A stretch of 64,000 nt of DNA from Bradyrhizobium commune (GCF_015624505.1 NZ_CP061379.1:7191001-7255000); one strand, 5' to 3'; positions 8,173 through 18,447 are shown, counted from the first letter of the stretch. Notes: generated by a model not told the origin, from the letters alone. Translations and numbers: made by a program.

Positions 8173-9320
8173 CGGTTCCGCTCCGATTTCACGTAGATCT
8201 TCTGCCGCTTGAAGGTCGAGCGCTTGTAGAGCGGGAACAGCTGGAAGAAGAGCTTGATCTTGAGCCAGCGGCCGTAGAGCCCGAGCGGCTCGAACAGCAC
8301 GAACAGCACGATGATGACGCCGTAGATCGCGCCCTTCAGCCCGTTCAGCGAGGCGAAGGCCGCGACCTTGGACTGGACGTTTCCCGCTGTGGCCGTGCTC
8401 GCTCCGAATGTCGCGGCGATGCCGGCGATGATGCCGGGCATGTCGTCCTTCAGGTAGGTCAGGAACGGATCGATCATCACGATGAAGATCGCGCCCAGCA
8501 CCGCGCCGTGCAGCGAGAAGGTGCCGCCGATCAGGATCACGATGATGAACTCGATCGAGAGCTGGAGCGTGAACATCTCCGGCGAGATGAAGGAAAGCTT
8601 GTGGGCGAACAGCACGCCGGCAAAGCCGGTGATCGCCGCCGAGATGGCAAAGGACTTCACCTTGTAGAGCGCGACGTTGATGCCCATGCTGCGCGCCGCC
8701 GTCTCGGAATCGCGAATTGCGACGAAGGCACGACCCGTCGGCGAGCGCAGCAGATTGAGCGAGCCGACGATGGTCAGCACCAGCACAGCGAGGCACAGGA
8801 AATAGAACGTCGGGCTGTCGCGCGGCACCGCGACGCCGAGCAGCGACAGCGCCTTGACCCGCATCCCCTCATTGCCGTTGGTGACGCTCTCCCAGCGCGC
8901 CAGGATTTCCTCGACGACGAAGGCAAAGGAGATGGTGGCGATGACGAGATAGATGCCCTGGAGCCGCAGCGCGGGAAAGCCGACCAGCGCGCCGATGCAA
9001 CCCGTCAGAAGGCCTGCGGCGAGGAAATAGACCGGGAAAGGTACGTTATATTTTTGCAGGTACGCGGCCGTGTAGGCGCCGATGGCGAGAAACGCCGCGT
9101 GGCCGAGCGAGGCCTGTCCCGTGAAGCCTGTCAGGATCAACAGCGCGACGCCGACGGTGGCGTAGATGCAGACAAAGACCAGCTGGCTCATCAGATAGCT
9201 GGAGAGCACGTAAGGCGCGATCAGCAATACTGCGAGCAGGAGGCCGTAGGAGACGATGTAGCCCGAATGCGGAAACAGCCTGATATCGTCCTCATAGTCG
9301 GTCTTGAACAAGAAGCGCAT
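8169..9320 (-). CDS. livM: HAAT ABC transporter permease
   Basis: This 383-residue inner-membrane permease of the LivM type has about nine hydrophobic segments. It shows family phrases such as LTGFTGQASLGHAAFLAIGAY, NGNEGMRV (residues after the fifth helix) and GRAFVAIRDSETAARSMGIN, the cytoplasmic EAA-like loop that contacts the ATPases. It follows livH by 5 bases and overlaps livG by 4. Compared with many LivM proteins it has an extended C-terminus ending in basic residues (KRQKIYVKSERNR). Confidence 0.9.
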   Translation of the reverse strand: MRFLFKTDYEDDIRLFPHSGYIVSYGLLLAVLLIAPYVLSSYLMSQLVFVCIYATVGVALLILTGFTGQASLGHAAFLAIGAYTAAYLQKYNVPFPVYFLAAGLLTGCIGALVGFPALRLQGIYLVIATISFAFVVEEILARWESVTNGNEGMRVKALSLLGVAVPRDSPTFYFLCLAVLVLTIVGSLNLLRSPTGRAFVAIRDSETAARSMGINVALYKVKSFAISAAITGFAGVLFAHKLSFISPEMFTLQLSIEFIIVILIGGTFSLHGAVLGAIFIVMIDPFLTYLKDDMPGIIAGIAATFGASTATAGNVQSKVAAFASLNGLKGAIYGVIIVLFVLFEPLGLYGRWLKIKLFFQLFPLYKRSTFKRQKIYVKSERNR

Positions 9321-9325
9321 AGCGT

Positions 9326-10201
9326 TCAGACCTTCTTGCGGACGTGATGGCCGAACAGGCCTTCGGGCTTCAGCAGCAGCACGGCAAGCAGCACGAGATA
9401 GGGCGCGACGTCCTTCCAGCCCTCGGGCAGATAGAAGCCGGCCATGCTCTCGATGATTCCGATCAGCACACCGCCGACGACCGCGCCGGGGATCGAGCCG
9501 AAGCCGCCGAGCACGGCCGCCGGAAACGCCTTCAGCCCGAGCACCAGACCGACATTGGAGTGGATGAAGGTGATCGGCGCCAGCAGCACGCCGGCGCAGG
9601 TCGCGACCGCTGCACTGATCGCCCAGACGATCGACACCACGCGCTTCACCGGAATGCCCATGTAGTAGGCCGCGAGCATGTTCTCGGAACTGGCCCGCAT
9701 CGCGGTGCCGAGCGCGGTCTTGTTGAAGAACAGCCAGAGCAGCGCGCAGAGGATGACGGTGGCGGCGATCACCGAGAGCTTGTCATGAGCGAGCACCAGC
9801 GAGCCGATGCGCAGCACGCCCTGGCTGAACGGCGTCTCGATCTTGAAATCGTCGGTGCCCCAGATCATGCCGGCGATCGAGCGCAGGAAATAGCCGAGCC
9901 CGATGGTCGCCATGATGATGGAGAATTGCGGATAGCCGAGGATCGGCCGCACCACGATGCGTTCCGCCAGCATGCCGAACAGCGCCATGGCGGCCACCGC
10001 ACCGGCAAAGCCGATCCAGTAGTTCAGGCCCATCATGCCGATGAAGGTGAAGGCGAAGAAGCCGCCCAGCATCATCAGATCGCCCTGGGCGAAATTGACG
10101 ACCTCGGTGGCCTTGTAGACGAGCACGAAGCCGAGCGCGATCAGGCCGTAGACGCAGCCGAGCGCAACACCGCTGACCAGCTGCTGAACGAAATCCAGCA
10201 T
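9326..10201 (-). CDS. livH: HAAT ABC transporter permease
   Basis: This 291-residue LivH-type permease is the first gene of the minus-strand operon. It begins MLDFVQQLVSGVALGCVYGL and contains VVNFAQGDLMMLG, ALGTAMRASSENMLAA and KAFPAAVLGGFGSIPGA, all typical of LivH. It has eight or so membrane helices. The operon promoter must lie in the 342 bases upstream, before the divergently transcribed dioxygenase gene. Confidence 0.92.
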   Translation of the reverse strand: MLDFVQQLVSGVALGCVYGLIALGFVLVYKATEVVNFAQGDLMMLGGFFAFTFIGMMGLNYWIGFAGAVAAMALFGMLAERIVVRPILGYPQFSIIMATIGLGYFLRSIAGMIWGTDDFKIETPFSQGVLRIGSLVLAHDKLSVIAATVILCALLWLFFNKTALGTAMRASSENMLAAYYMGIPVKRVVSIVWAISAAVATCAGVLLAPITFIHSNVGLVLGLKAFPAAVLGGFGSIPGAVVGGVLIGIIESMAGFYLPEGWKDVAPYLVLLAVLLLKPEGLFGHHVRKKV

Positions 10202-10543
10202 CGCCGCGCTTCCTCCGGATGCAACCAGGGTTCTTCTCGACCGCCTTGCCGCATCTTGTGTCCAGCCGCTACGCAGTCGTTTCGCCGCGTGAGCCGCATA
10301 TGTCCCACCGCATTGAGCCCAAAGCGATGAGCCGTGTCAACAAAGGTGGATGCACAGCCCGAACGGGAGATTTCGCCGGCTGGTCGTCATCGCGCGGAAA
10401 CAGTTTCGATCCATGCTTGCCCCCGATGCCGCGCCCCGGATTGCGACCGACATTGGCACGGCCGGCCTGCGGTTCTCGACTTCCGCAGGTGGCGGCGCGA
10501 TGATACAACTGCCACAACAAGTCTGCGAAAGACGGAGGATGCG
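10202..10543. other. Intergenic region between livH and the dioxygenase gene
   Basis: This 342-base region between divergent genes should hold both promoters. I see no convincing -35/-10 pair, no clear inverted repeat and no supported ORF. In-frame upstream extensions of the dioxygenase reading have no family similarity. Confidence 0.55.
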
Positions 10544-11437
10544 ATGGCTCGGAGCGGAAACGAGGTTGCGCGAGACATCAACGTCGGGCCGATCGAATTG
10601 ATCTCGACTGGAGCAGCCCTGGGCGCCGAATTGCGCGGCGTCGATCTCAGAAATCTCGATGCGTCGCAGTTCTCGGCGATCGAACGCGCCTGGCATGACC
10701 ATCAGGTCATTCTGGTGCGTGACCAAACCCTCGACGACCAGGACCTGATCGCGTTCAGCCGCCGCTTCGGCGAGCTCGATTGGGCGCCGATCCAGGAGAC
10801 CGGCAGGCGCTTCGTCGAGGGATTGCCCGAAATCTACATCGTTTCAAACGTGACCGTAAATGGTGAGCCGATCGGCAGCCTCGGCGCCGGTGAGGCCGTT
10901 TGGCATGCGGACATGTCGTATCTCGACGTGCCGCCGATGGCGAGCATGCTTTATGCGCTGGAAGTGCCCCCGGCCGGCGGCAACACCTCGTTCTGCAGCA
11001 TGTACGCGGTCTATGCGGCGCTGCCGGACCGTTTGAAGCGCCGGATCGCCGATCTGAAAATCAAGCACGACGGCACCTATAATAGCGGCGGCTATTTGCG
11101 CCAGGGAGTGACCCCGACCGACGACCCAAGGACGTCGCCGGGCGCGATCCATCCGCTGGTCTGCACCCATCCCGATACGCGCCGGCGGATGCTTTATCTC
11201 GGCCGCCGCCGCAATGCGTATCTGGTGGGGCTTGAGCTTGCCGAGTCCGAGGCGCTGCTGGACGAGCTATGGAATTTCGTCGCGCGCCCCGAATATGCCT
11301 GGGAGCACGTCTGGCGGGTCGGCGATCTCGTGCTGTGGGATAACCGCTGCACCATGCATCGGCGCGACCCCTTCGACGCCTCGGCGCGGCGCATCATGCA
11401 TCGCACGCAGATCAAGGGCAGCGCGGCGCCGGCCTGA
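10544..11437 (+). CDS. TauD/TfdA-family Fe(II)/2-oxoglutarate dioxygenase
   Basis: This 297-residue non-haem iron oxygenase has the facial triad expected for TauD/TfdA enzymes: His121 and Asp123 in WHADMSY and the distal His272 in DNRCTMHRRD, followed by the 2-oxoglutarate-binding arginine region (ARRIMHRTQI). The N-terminal phrase GAALGAELRGVDL is family-typical. ATG 10544 follows GGAGG by 5 bases, which decides the start over longer in-frame readings. The stop overlaps the next start (TGATG), so it is co-transcribed with the MFS transporter gene, suggesting uptake and oxidation of one compound. The substrate (sulfonate, aryloxyalkanoate or other) cannot be told from sequence alone. Confidence 0.88.
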   Translation: MARSGNEVARDINVGPIELISTGAALGAELRGVDLRNLDASQFSAIERAWHDHQVILVRDQTLDDQDLIAFSRRFGELDWAPIQETGRRFVEGLPEIYIVSNVTVNGEPIGSLGAGEAVWHADMSYLDVPPMASMLYALEVPPAGGNTSFCSMYAVYAALPDRLKRRIADLKIKHDGTYNSGGYLRQGVTPTDDPRTSPGAIHPLVCTHPDTRRRMLYLGRRRNAYLVGLELAESEALLDELWNFVARPEYAWEHVWRVGDLVLWDNRCTMHRRDPFDASARRIMHRTQIKGSAAPA

Positions 11438-12695
11438 TGCGCAGGTTCAGTCATTCCAATCAGGTCCTGTTGATCCTCTGCCTGATGTACCTGATCCTCT
11501 ATGTGGACCGGGTCAACATCTCGACGGCGGCACCGTTGATCAAGGCGGACCTTGAACTCAGCAACACCGAACTCGGCCTGGTCTTTTCGGCATTCGCCTA
11601 TCCCTACGCCCTATTCCAATTGATCGGCGGCTATTTTGGCGACAAGTTCGGCCCGCGTCTGACGCTGTTCGTCAGCGGCATCATCGTATGTGCGGCGACC
11701 GCAGCGACAGGCGCGGTCGTGGGCTTGCGAGCCTTTTTGCCGCCAGGCTTGCGCTCGGTATCGGCGAGGGCGCGACCTTTCCGACCGCAACCCGGGCGAT
11801 GGCGGCGTGGGTGCCGGAGCGCAATTGGGGTTTCGCCCAAGGTATCACCCATTCGGCGGCGCGGATCGGCAATGCGCTGACGCCACCTTTGATTGCGCTG
11901 CTGGTGACGCTGGTGTCATGGCGCGGCGCATTCGTCGTTCTTGCCGGCCTGAGCCTTTTCTGGGTTGTGATCTGGTTGCTGTATTTTCGCGACGTCCCGA
12001 CATCGCCGCCGCTGACCGCGGAAGAACTCGCCACACTTCCCGCGCGCGGCCGAAGCGCCGTCGCAGAGCCGGTGCCGTGGCTAAGATTGTTTCGTCGCAT
12101 GCTGCCGGTGACGGCTGTTGATTTTTGCTACGGCTGGACGCTCTGGCTGTTCCTGAGCTGGATACCGTCGTTCTTTTTTCAGAACTATCATCAGAACCTG
12201 ACGCAGTCGGCGTTCTATGCAGCCGGCGTGTTCCTTGCCGGAGTGGTCGGTGACACCCTGGGCGGGATCGTGAGCGACCGGATCCTGCATCGGACCGGCA
12301 AGCGGACCCCGGCGCGGCGCAATGTCATCGTGGCCGGGATGCTCGGTGGATTTCTATTTCTGATTCCCGTGATGCTCGTCCACGACGTCAATTTGGCGGC
12401 GCTCTCGCTTGCCGCGGCATTCTTTTGCGTCGAGCTCGTGGTGGCGCCGATCTGGGCAGTTCCGATGGATATCGCGCCAAAATATTCGGGCTCCGCGAGC
12501 GGCATGATGAATTTCGGATTCGGCGTCGCCGGTATCATATCGCCCGTGGCGTTCGGGTTCCTGATCGATCGAACCGGAAGCTGGACCTGGCCGTTCCTCG
12601 GGTCCATTTGCCTGTTGCTGCTCGGCGCCGGACTCGCTTTTCGCATGCACCCGGATCGGCCTTTCGAGGCCTTCCCTGCGGGCGAATCGCGCTGA
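11437..12695 (+). pseudogene. MFS transporter gene split by a frameshift
   Basis: Two adjoining reading frames together encode one major-facilitator protein of about 420 residues. Frame one gives the N-terminus (LCLMYLILYVDRVNISTAAP, the start of helix 1, through GIIVCAATAATGAVVGL). The protein then continues in another frame (LASLFAARLALGIGEGATFP ... SGMMNFGFGVAGIIS ... HPDRPFEAFPAGESR). The shift maps to the GGG at 11721-11723: adding one G restores a continuous reading VVGLASLFAARL. The sequence resembles anion:cation symporter (ACS) type carriers. The start overlaps the dioxygenase stop by one base. The rest of the reading is undamaged, so this is either a very recent mutation or a sequencing or assembly error in a short G run. 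Confidence 0.8.
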
Positions 12696-12809
12696 TCGAT
12701 CACGGTGGCGTCATTCGCATGGGTGGGATTTTCGGCCGCCTATTCACGGTGCCGAAACAGTTTCCGGCCATGGTGCCCAGCTGCCAACGAACCAGGACCG
12801 AACCAGCTC

Positions 12810-13555
<746 letters not shown>

Positions 13556-13559
<4 letters not shown>

Positions 13560-15082
13560 GCTCGGCGACCGCGCTCTCCTGGTTTGCGCGCCACGAGCTG
13601 CGGCTCGCCTGGCGCGAATGGTTCGCCATGATGACCGGCGGTCGACGCCGGCGAGGGCGCGCCGCAATGATCGGCCTGCTGTGCTTTGCCGCGCTGCTGC
13701 ACGTGCCGGCCTGGGCGGTGATCGGCCGCTTCGCCAATCTGCAGCTGCCGCTCGACAAGTCGTCGCTGATCGTGATCTCGGCCACGATCTTCCTGGCCTG
13801 GACGCTGATGCTGTCGCAGGCGATCGAATCGGTGACGCGCGTATTCTACGCCCGCGCCGATCTCGACCTGATCATGTCCTCGCCGGCGCGGCTCGCCAAT
13901 CTGTTCTCGGTCCGCATCGCCGCGATCGCACTCACCGTCACGGTGATGGCTCTCTTGTTCTCGACACCTTTCGTCGACGTGCTGGTGATCGGCGGCGGCC
14001 CGCGATGGCTGGCCGCGTTCGGCGTGGTCGTCGCGATGGGCCTGTCGGCGGCGGCGATCGCGATTGCCATCACCATCCTCCTGTTTCGTCTGATCGGCCC
14101 GGCACGAACGCGGTTCGTGGCCCAGATCCTGGCCGCGATCATCGGCGCGGGTTTTGTGATCGCGCTCCAGGTCGCGGCGATCATCTCCTATGGCACGCTG
14201 TCGCGCTTCACCATCCTCACCTCCGGCACCGCGGCCGCCTACGCTCCCGATGTCGACAGCATCTGGTGGTGGCCGGCGCGGGCGACGATGGGCGACAGCG
14301 AGGCGCTGTTGCTGCTGCTCGCGCTTGGGCTCGTGCTGCTCGGAAGCGTGATGGCAACGTTCTCGGGCCGCTTCGCCGATACCGCGATCGAGGCCGCCGC
14401 TTACGGAACGTCGAACCGCCGACGCGCGAAAGAGCGCCCGTTCCGCGGCGGTTCGCGGCAGCAGGCGCTGCGGCGCAAGGAATTTTCGCTGCTCTGGCGC
14501 GATCCCTGGCTGATCTCGCAGACGCTGATGCAGCTTCTTTATCTGGTGCCGCCGGCACTCTTGCTCTGGCGCAGCTTTGCCGACAGTTCCGCGGCGCTGA
14601 CATTGATCTCGCCGGTCATCGTGATGGCCGCGGGTCAGCTCGCCGGCGGGCTCGCCTGGCTGACCATTTCGGGCGAGGACGCGCCCGATCTGGTCGCGAC
14701 CGCACCGCTGACGCCGGCAAGCGTCATCCGCGCCAAGATCGAGGTGGTGCTGATCGCGATTGCCGTCATCTTCAGCCCGCTGGTCGCAGTGCTCGCCTTC
14801 GCTTCACCGTACCAGGCCGCGATCACCGCGGCTTCTATCATCGTCAGCGCCGCCTCCGCCACCGCGATCCAGCTCTGGTTCCGGGTGCAGGCCCGGCGCA
14901 GCCAATTCCGCCGCCGCCAGACCTCGTCGCGGCTCGCGACCTTTGCGGAAGCCTTCTCCTCGATCGGCTGGGCCGCCACCGCCGCGCTTCTGCTCACGAT
15001 CCCGATCGCCGGGATCGTCAGTGGCCTGATCACCGCGGGCCTCGTCGCGATGACGTGGAAGTTCAGCCCAAAGCGGGAGTGA
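13556..15082 (+). CDS. ABC exporter permease, large ABC-2-like membrane protein
   Basis: This 508-residue integral membrane protein has around ten to twelve hydrophobic segments and a cytoplasmic loop rich in Arg (RRRAKERPFRGGSRQQALRRK) near the middle. That layout, with two six-helix halves separated by a basic loop, is seen in large ABC-2 permeases that pair with a single ATPase. The start overlaps the ATPase stop. The transported molecule is unknown. Confidence 0.75.
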
Positions 15083-15102
15083 GGGGCCTCGCCTCGGCCC
15101 CT
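15082..15102 (+). terminator. Hairpin at the permease stop codon
   Basis: AGGGGCC and GGCCCCT form a 7-bp stem around a 7-base loop starting at the last base of the stop codon. The T-run after it is weak, so termination efficiency is uncertain. Confidence 0.4.
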
Positions 15103-15108
15103 GCTTGA

Positions 15109-15132
15109 AAGTAAGGCTAGATTGCCTTACTT
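15109..15132 (+). promoter_or_regulatory. Palindromic operator candidate of the toxin-antitoxin operon
   Basis: AAGTAAGGC and GCCTTACTT form a perfect 9-bp inverted repeat with a 6-base centre, 28 bases before the antitoxin ATG. It is followed at once by the AT-rich TAATAAATAT, which could serve as a -10 region. AbrB-type antitoxins with their toxins commonly repress their own promoter through such palindromes; that role is inferred. Confidence 0.55.
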
Positions 15133-15160
15133 AATAAATATCTCAAGGATTGAGGACCCC

Positions 15161-15415
15161 ATGGGCACACTCACCGTCACGGCGAAGGGGCAGGTTACGC
15201 TGCGGAAGGACCTCCTGGAGCACCTCGGTGTACATCCAGGCGACAAGATTTCGATAGAGAAGCTCCCTGGGGGCCGGGTCGAGGTGAAGGCAGTTCGGCC
15301 CACCGGAAAGATTTCGGATGCCTTCGGCTTCCTAAAGGGAAAGACGAACGGTCGATCGCTGTCGATCGGAGAGGTGAACGAGATCATAGCTGACGGCTGG
15401 GCCGGCAAGCGATGA
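15161..15415 (+). CDS. AbrB/MazE-type antitoxin (VapB-like)
   Basis: This 84-residue DNA-binding antitoxin has an N-terminal swapped-hairpin AbrB fold: LTVTAKGQVTLRKDLLEHLG, then GDKISIEKLPGGRVEVK. The C-terminal part (KISDAFGFLKG, LSIGEVNEII) probably threads over the toxin. ATG 15161 was preferred to an upstream in-frame ATG, because the AbrB fold begins here and the upstream residues would overlap the palindromic operator. It overlaps the toxin gene by 4 bases (ATGA). Confidence 0.85.
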   Translation: MGTLTVTAKGQVTLRKDLLEHLGVHPGDKISIEKLPGGRVEVKAVRPTGKISDAFGFLKGKTNGRSLSIGEVNEIIADGWAGKR

Positions 15416-15807
15416 AGATGACACCCGACACGAACGTCCTGGTACGAGTTCTGGTCGGGGATGATGTCGAACAGAGCAAGGCGGCCGGAGCCGTTCTCAA
15501 GAAGGCAGACGTCGTTGCCATCTCAATCCCCGCACTGTGCGAGTTGGTCTGGGTCCTCTCACGAGGCTACGAAACTTCTGCTGAGGATATCGCGGCGTCC
15601 ATCCGGCACCTCATCAGTGCCTCCAATGTGGTCGTCAACCGGGCCTTAGCTGAGGCTGGGTTGGCACTCCTCGATGCTGGTGGCGATTTTGCCGATGGCG
15701 TCATTGCTTATGAAGGTTATTGGCTTGGCGCCGAGACCTTCGTTTCATTCGATAAAAAGGCCGTGAAGCTAGTAGAGGCAAGCGGCGGATTGGCGCGGCT
15801 GCCGTAG
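15412..15807 (+). CDS. PIN-domain toxin (VapC-like)
   Basis: This 131-residue predicted Mg-dependent RNase has the PIN acidic residues in place: Asp in TPDTNVLVR at the N-terminus, Glu in ALCELVWVL, Asp in DFADGVIAY and Asp in FVSFDKKAVKL. In a VapBC pair the toxin cleaves RNA (often initiator tRNA or rRNA) when the antitoxin is degraded. It is coupled to the antitoxin start by ATGA. The two genes have a more mixed codon use than neighbours, in keeping with horizontal mobility of such modules, though this is a visual impression. Confidence 0.87.
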   Translation: MKMTPDTNVLVRVLVGDDVEQSKAAGAVLKKADVVAISIPALCELVWVLSRGYETSAEDIAASIRHLISASNVVVNRALAEAGLALLDAGGDFADGVIAYEGYWLGAETFVSFDKKAVKLVEASGGLARLP

Positions 15808-15878
15808 CGACGCATGACGTCGCGCAAATTCGACGATACACTTCTCAAATCGCCGAATGCGCAACGGATGATCGCGTT

Positions 15879-16694
15879 ATGGCTCGACTAGTCCTGACGA
15901 TCTTTGCTTTCTTCGGCTTGTTCCTCTCACCTGCTCTCGCCCAGCAGGCGCCTCAGCGCAGCGAATGCCTGGCCATGGCGAACGCCGCGCCCCGCGCCAT
16001 GCCGGTTGCCTTCCGGCAGGCGGCCGCTGCCGCCGAGGTCGAGATCACCTATGCCGGCCACTCCACCTATTTCATCGACACGCCGGGCGGCGTGCGCATC
16101 GCGACCGACTATAGCGGCGCCTACCAGGTCGGCCGGCTGCCCGATGTCGTCACCATGAACCGCGCCCACAGCACGCACTACACTCTATATCCCGACAAGC
16201 GCATTCCGCGCGTGCTGCATGGCTGGGGCGAGGACGGTAAGCCGGCCGTCGTTTCGGAACGGATCGGCGACACCTTCATCCGCAACGTCACGACCGATAT
16301 CCGCCGCTATTTCGGCGACGATTCCGGCACCGACATGATCCGCGACGGCAATTCGATCTTCATCTTCGAGGTCGCGGGCCTCTGCATCGGCCATCTCGGC
16401 CATCTCCACCACAAGCTCGACGATAGCCATTTCGCCCAGATCGGGCGGCTCGATATCGTGATGGTGCCGATCGACGGCACCTACACGATGTCGCTCGACG
16501 GCGTCTCGGAGATCACCAAGCGGCTGCGCGCTTCGGTGGTGCTGCCGATGCACCGTTTCGCCACCCCGCTCGACGAGTTCATGCGCCGCATCGGCCAGCA
16601 GTTCGAGATCGACCGCCGCACCGAGCGTTCCCTGCGGATATCGCGGGAGACGCTGCCATCGACGCCGACGGTCATCATCCTCGACGGGGTCTGA
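15879..16694 (+). CDS. Exported MBL-fold metal-dependent hydrolase-like protein
   Basis: This 271-residue protein has a signal peptide (MARLVLTIFAFFGLFLSPALA). The metallo-beta-lactamase-like segment VEITYAGHSTYFIDTPGGVRIATDYSGAY matches the UlaG/YtnP-like branch, and GHLGHLHHKLDDSHFAQIG and LDIVMVPIDGTYTMS follow in the expected order. The usual HxHxDH motif is replaced by NRAHSTHYT, so metal binding may differ from classical members. Substrate unknown. Confidence 0.75.
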   Translation: MARLVLTIFAFFGLFLSPALAQQAPQRSECLAMANAAPRAMPVAFRQAAAAAEVEITYAGHSTYFIDTPGGVRIATDYSGAYQVGRLPDVVTMNRAHSTHYTLYPDKRIPRVLHGWGEDGKPAVVSERIGDTFIRNVTTDIRRYFGDDSGTDMIRDGNSIFIFEVAGLCIGHLGHLHHKLDDSHFAQIGRLDIVMVPIDGTYTMSLDGVSEITKRLRASVVLPMHRFATPLDEFMRRIGQQFEIDRRTERSLRISRETLPSTPTVIILDGV

Positions 16695-16759
16695 CGCGCA
16701 ATTTTCTCCAAGCCGCCCGCGGTCCGGCCGTGTTGATCTCCTCGCAACAGGAGATCGAC

Positions 16760-17281
16760 ATGACCGACTTTGCGAGATTTTTGCACGCGGACGGACCGAA
16801 CCCCGAACATGCCGCAGCGCTTCACCTGTACGGCCGCTTCGTCGGCGACTGGGATGCCGGGGTCACCGCGCACGCGGCGGACGGAACGAAATACACCGCG
16901 CCCGGCGACATTCATTTCGGCTGGGTGCTGGAGGGGCGCGCCGTCCAGGACGTCTGGATGATCCCCCGCCGCGCCGGCAGCCCGGCCTTTCCGATCGCCG
17001 GCAATTGGTACGGTACGACGCTGCGGGTCTACGATCCCACCTTGTCCGCGTGGCGGATTTCCTGGTTCGATCCCGGGCGTAGCGTGTTCCGCCAGCAGAT
17101 CGGCCGCCCACGCGGCGAGGACATCGTGCAGGAGGGCACGACCGAATCCGGCGACCTGACGCGCTGGAGCTTTACGGAGATCACCGATGATTCGTTTCAC
17201 TGGCTCGGCGAGGTCAAGCCGGCGGCGGCTCCGGACTGGCGGCTCGCGGTCGATGTGAGGGCGAAGCGGCGCAAGGACTGA
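16760..17281 (+). CDS. Conserved hypothetical protein, calycin-like
   Basis: This 173-residue cytoplasmic protein is rich in Trp and aromatic residues (GRFVGDWDAG, IHFGWVLEGRAVQDVW, AWRISWFDPG), arranged as alternating strands like the small beta-barrels in DUF1579-type proteins. I cannot name a function. ATG 16760 is preceded by AGGAGATCGAC, a good ribosome-binding site; an in-frame start 30 bases earlier would absorb that site. Confidence 0.6.
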   Translation: MTDFARFLHADGPNPEHAAALHLYGRFVGDWDAGVTAHAADGTKYTAPGDIHFGWVLEGRAVQDVWMIPRRAGSPAFPIAGNWYGTTLRVYDPTLSAWRISWFDPGRSVFRQQIGRPRGEDIVQEGTTESGDLTRWSFTEITDDSFHWLGEVKPAAAPDWRLAVDVRAKRRKD

Positions 17282-17390
17282 GGGCACCGGATGCGCTCAC
17301 GCTGAGGAGCGCGGTTGCGCAACACGCGCTGCTGCACGGACAGATGAGGTGCTAGGCTTCCCCCACAAAAAACAGAGGGAGCGAACGTCG

Positions 17391-18443
17391 ATGGCTGCAA
17401 GCGGTCTGCCCGCCAACACCAGCGGGCTATTCGTCGAGCCGCGCGAGGATTGGCTCGCGCTGCATCAGGAGGAGATCATCGATCCCGCGCGGCCGATCGT
17501 CGATCCGCATCATCATCTCTGGAATCGCGGCCATCGCTACCTGATCGAGGAGATGGCTGATGACATCGCCACCGGCCACAACATCATCGCCACCGTCTAT
17601 GTCGACTGCCGCTCGATGTATCGCGCCGACGGACCCGAGGCGTTCCGGCCCGTCGGCGAGGTCGAGTTCGCCAACGGCGTCGCCGCGATGAGCGCGAGCG
17701 GCGGTTACGGCAAGGCTGCGATCTGCGCCGGCATCGTCAGCCATGTGAACCTCCTGCTGGGCGATGCGGCCAAGCCGGTGCTGGAGGCGGAGATCGCGGC
17801 CGGCAACGGCCGCTTCCGCGGCATCCGCCATTCCTCGGCCTGGGATCAGGACCCCGTCGTCGCCGGCATGTATGCGAACCGGCCGAAGGGATTGTTGCAG
17901 GATCCGACCTTCCGCAAGGGCTTTGCCTGTCTGGCGCCGCTCGGCCTCGGCTTCGATGCCTGGCTGTTTCATCCGCAGATCGGCGAGCTGACCGAACTCG
18001 CGCGCGCTTTCCCCGACACCAGGATCGTGCTCGACCATTGCGGCGGGCCGGCCGGCGTCGGCCGGTTTGCGGGACGGCGCGAGGAGGTGTTTGCAGAGTG
18101 GCGCGCCTCGATCCGCGAGATCGCCAAATGTGAGAACGTGGTGGTCAAGCTCGGCGGGCTCGCAATGTGCCTGCTCGGCTACGACTTCCATCTGCGCGAG
18201 CGGCCGCCGTCATCCGAGGAGCTCGCCGCGGCGTGGAAGCCCTATGTCGAAACCTGCATCGAGGCGTTCGGACCCGGGCGGGCGATGTTCGAGAGCAATT
18301 TTCCGCCGGACAAGGGCCAGTGCAGCTATCAGGTGATCTTCAACGCCTTCAAGCGCATCGCGGCCCCGTTGAGCGAGGCGGAAAAGACCGCGCTGTTCTC
18401 GCAGACCGCGACTGACGTCTACCGGCTCGAACTATCATCATAA
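17391..18443 (+). CDS. Amidohydrolase family 2 protein
   Basis: This 350-residue TIM-barrel hydrolase of the amidohydrolase_2 (PF04909-type) family begins its domain with VDPHHHLWN, the metal-binding His cluster. RGIRHSSAWDQDP, the second His in VLDHCGG and the terminal MFESNFPPDK follow as expected. Enzymes of this type hydrolyse lactones or decarboxylate ring acids. The start at 17391 follows AGAGGGAGCGAACG. It stands alone, followed by a strong terminator-like hairpin. Confidence 0.85.
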   Translation: MAASGLPANTSGLFVEPREDWLALHQEEIIDPARPIVDPHHHLWNRGHRYLIEEMADDIATGHNIIATVYVDCRSMYRADGPEAFRPVGEVEFANGVAAMSASGGYGKAAICAGIVSHVNLLLGDAAKPVLEAEIAAGNGRFRGIRHSSAWDQDPVVAGMYANRPKGLLQDPTFRKGFACLAPLGLGFDAWLFHPQIGELTELARAFPDTRIVLDHCGGPAGVGRFAGRREEVFAEWRASIREIAKCENVVVKLGGLAMCLLGYDFHLRERPPSSEELAAAWKPYVETCIEAFGPGRAMFESNFPPDKGQCSYQVIFNAFKRIAAPLSEAEKTALFSQTATDVYRLELSS

Positions 18444-18447
18444 CGAG

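Noticed and set aside
4546..8196. Long plus-strand ORF of about 1200 codons across the liv/ligase region
   Set aside because: It is antisense to clearly coding genes and is Asp/Arg/His-rich, typical of shadow frames in high-GC DNA; no family similarity.
10334..10543. N-terminal extension of the TauD-type dioxygenase
   Set aside because: No family similarity and the ribosome-binding site lies before ATG 10544.
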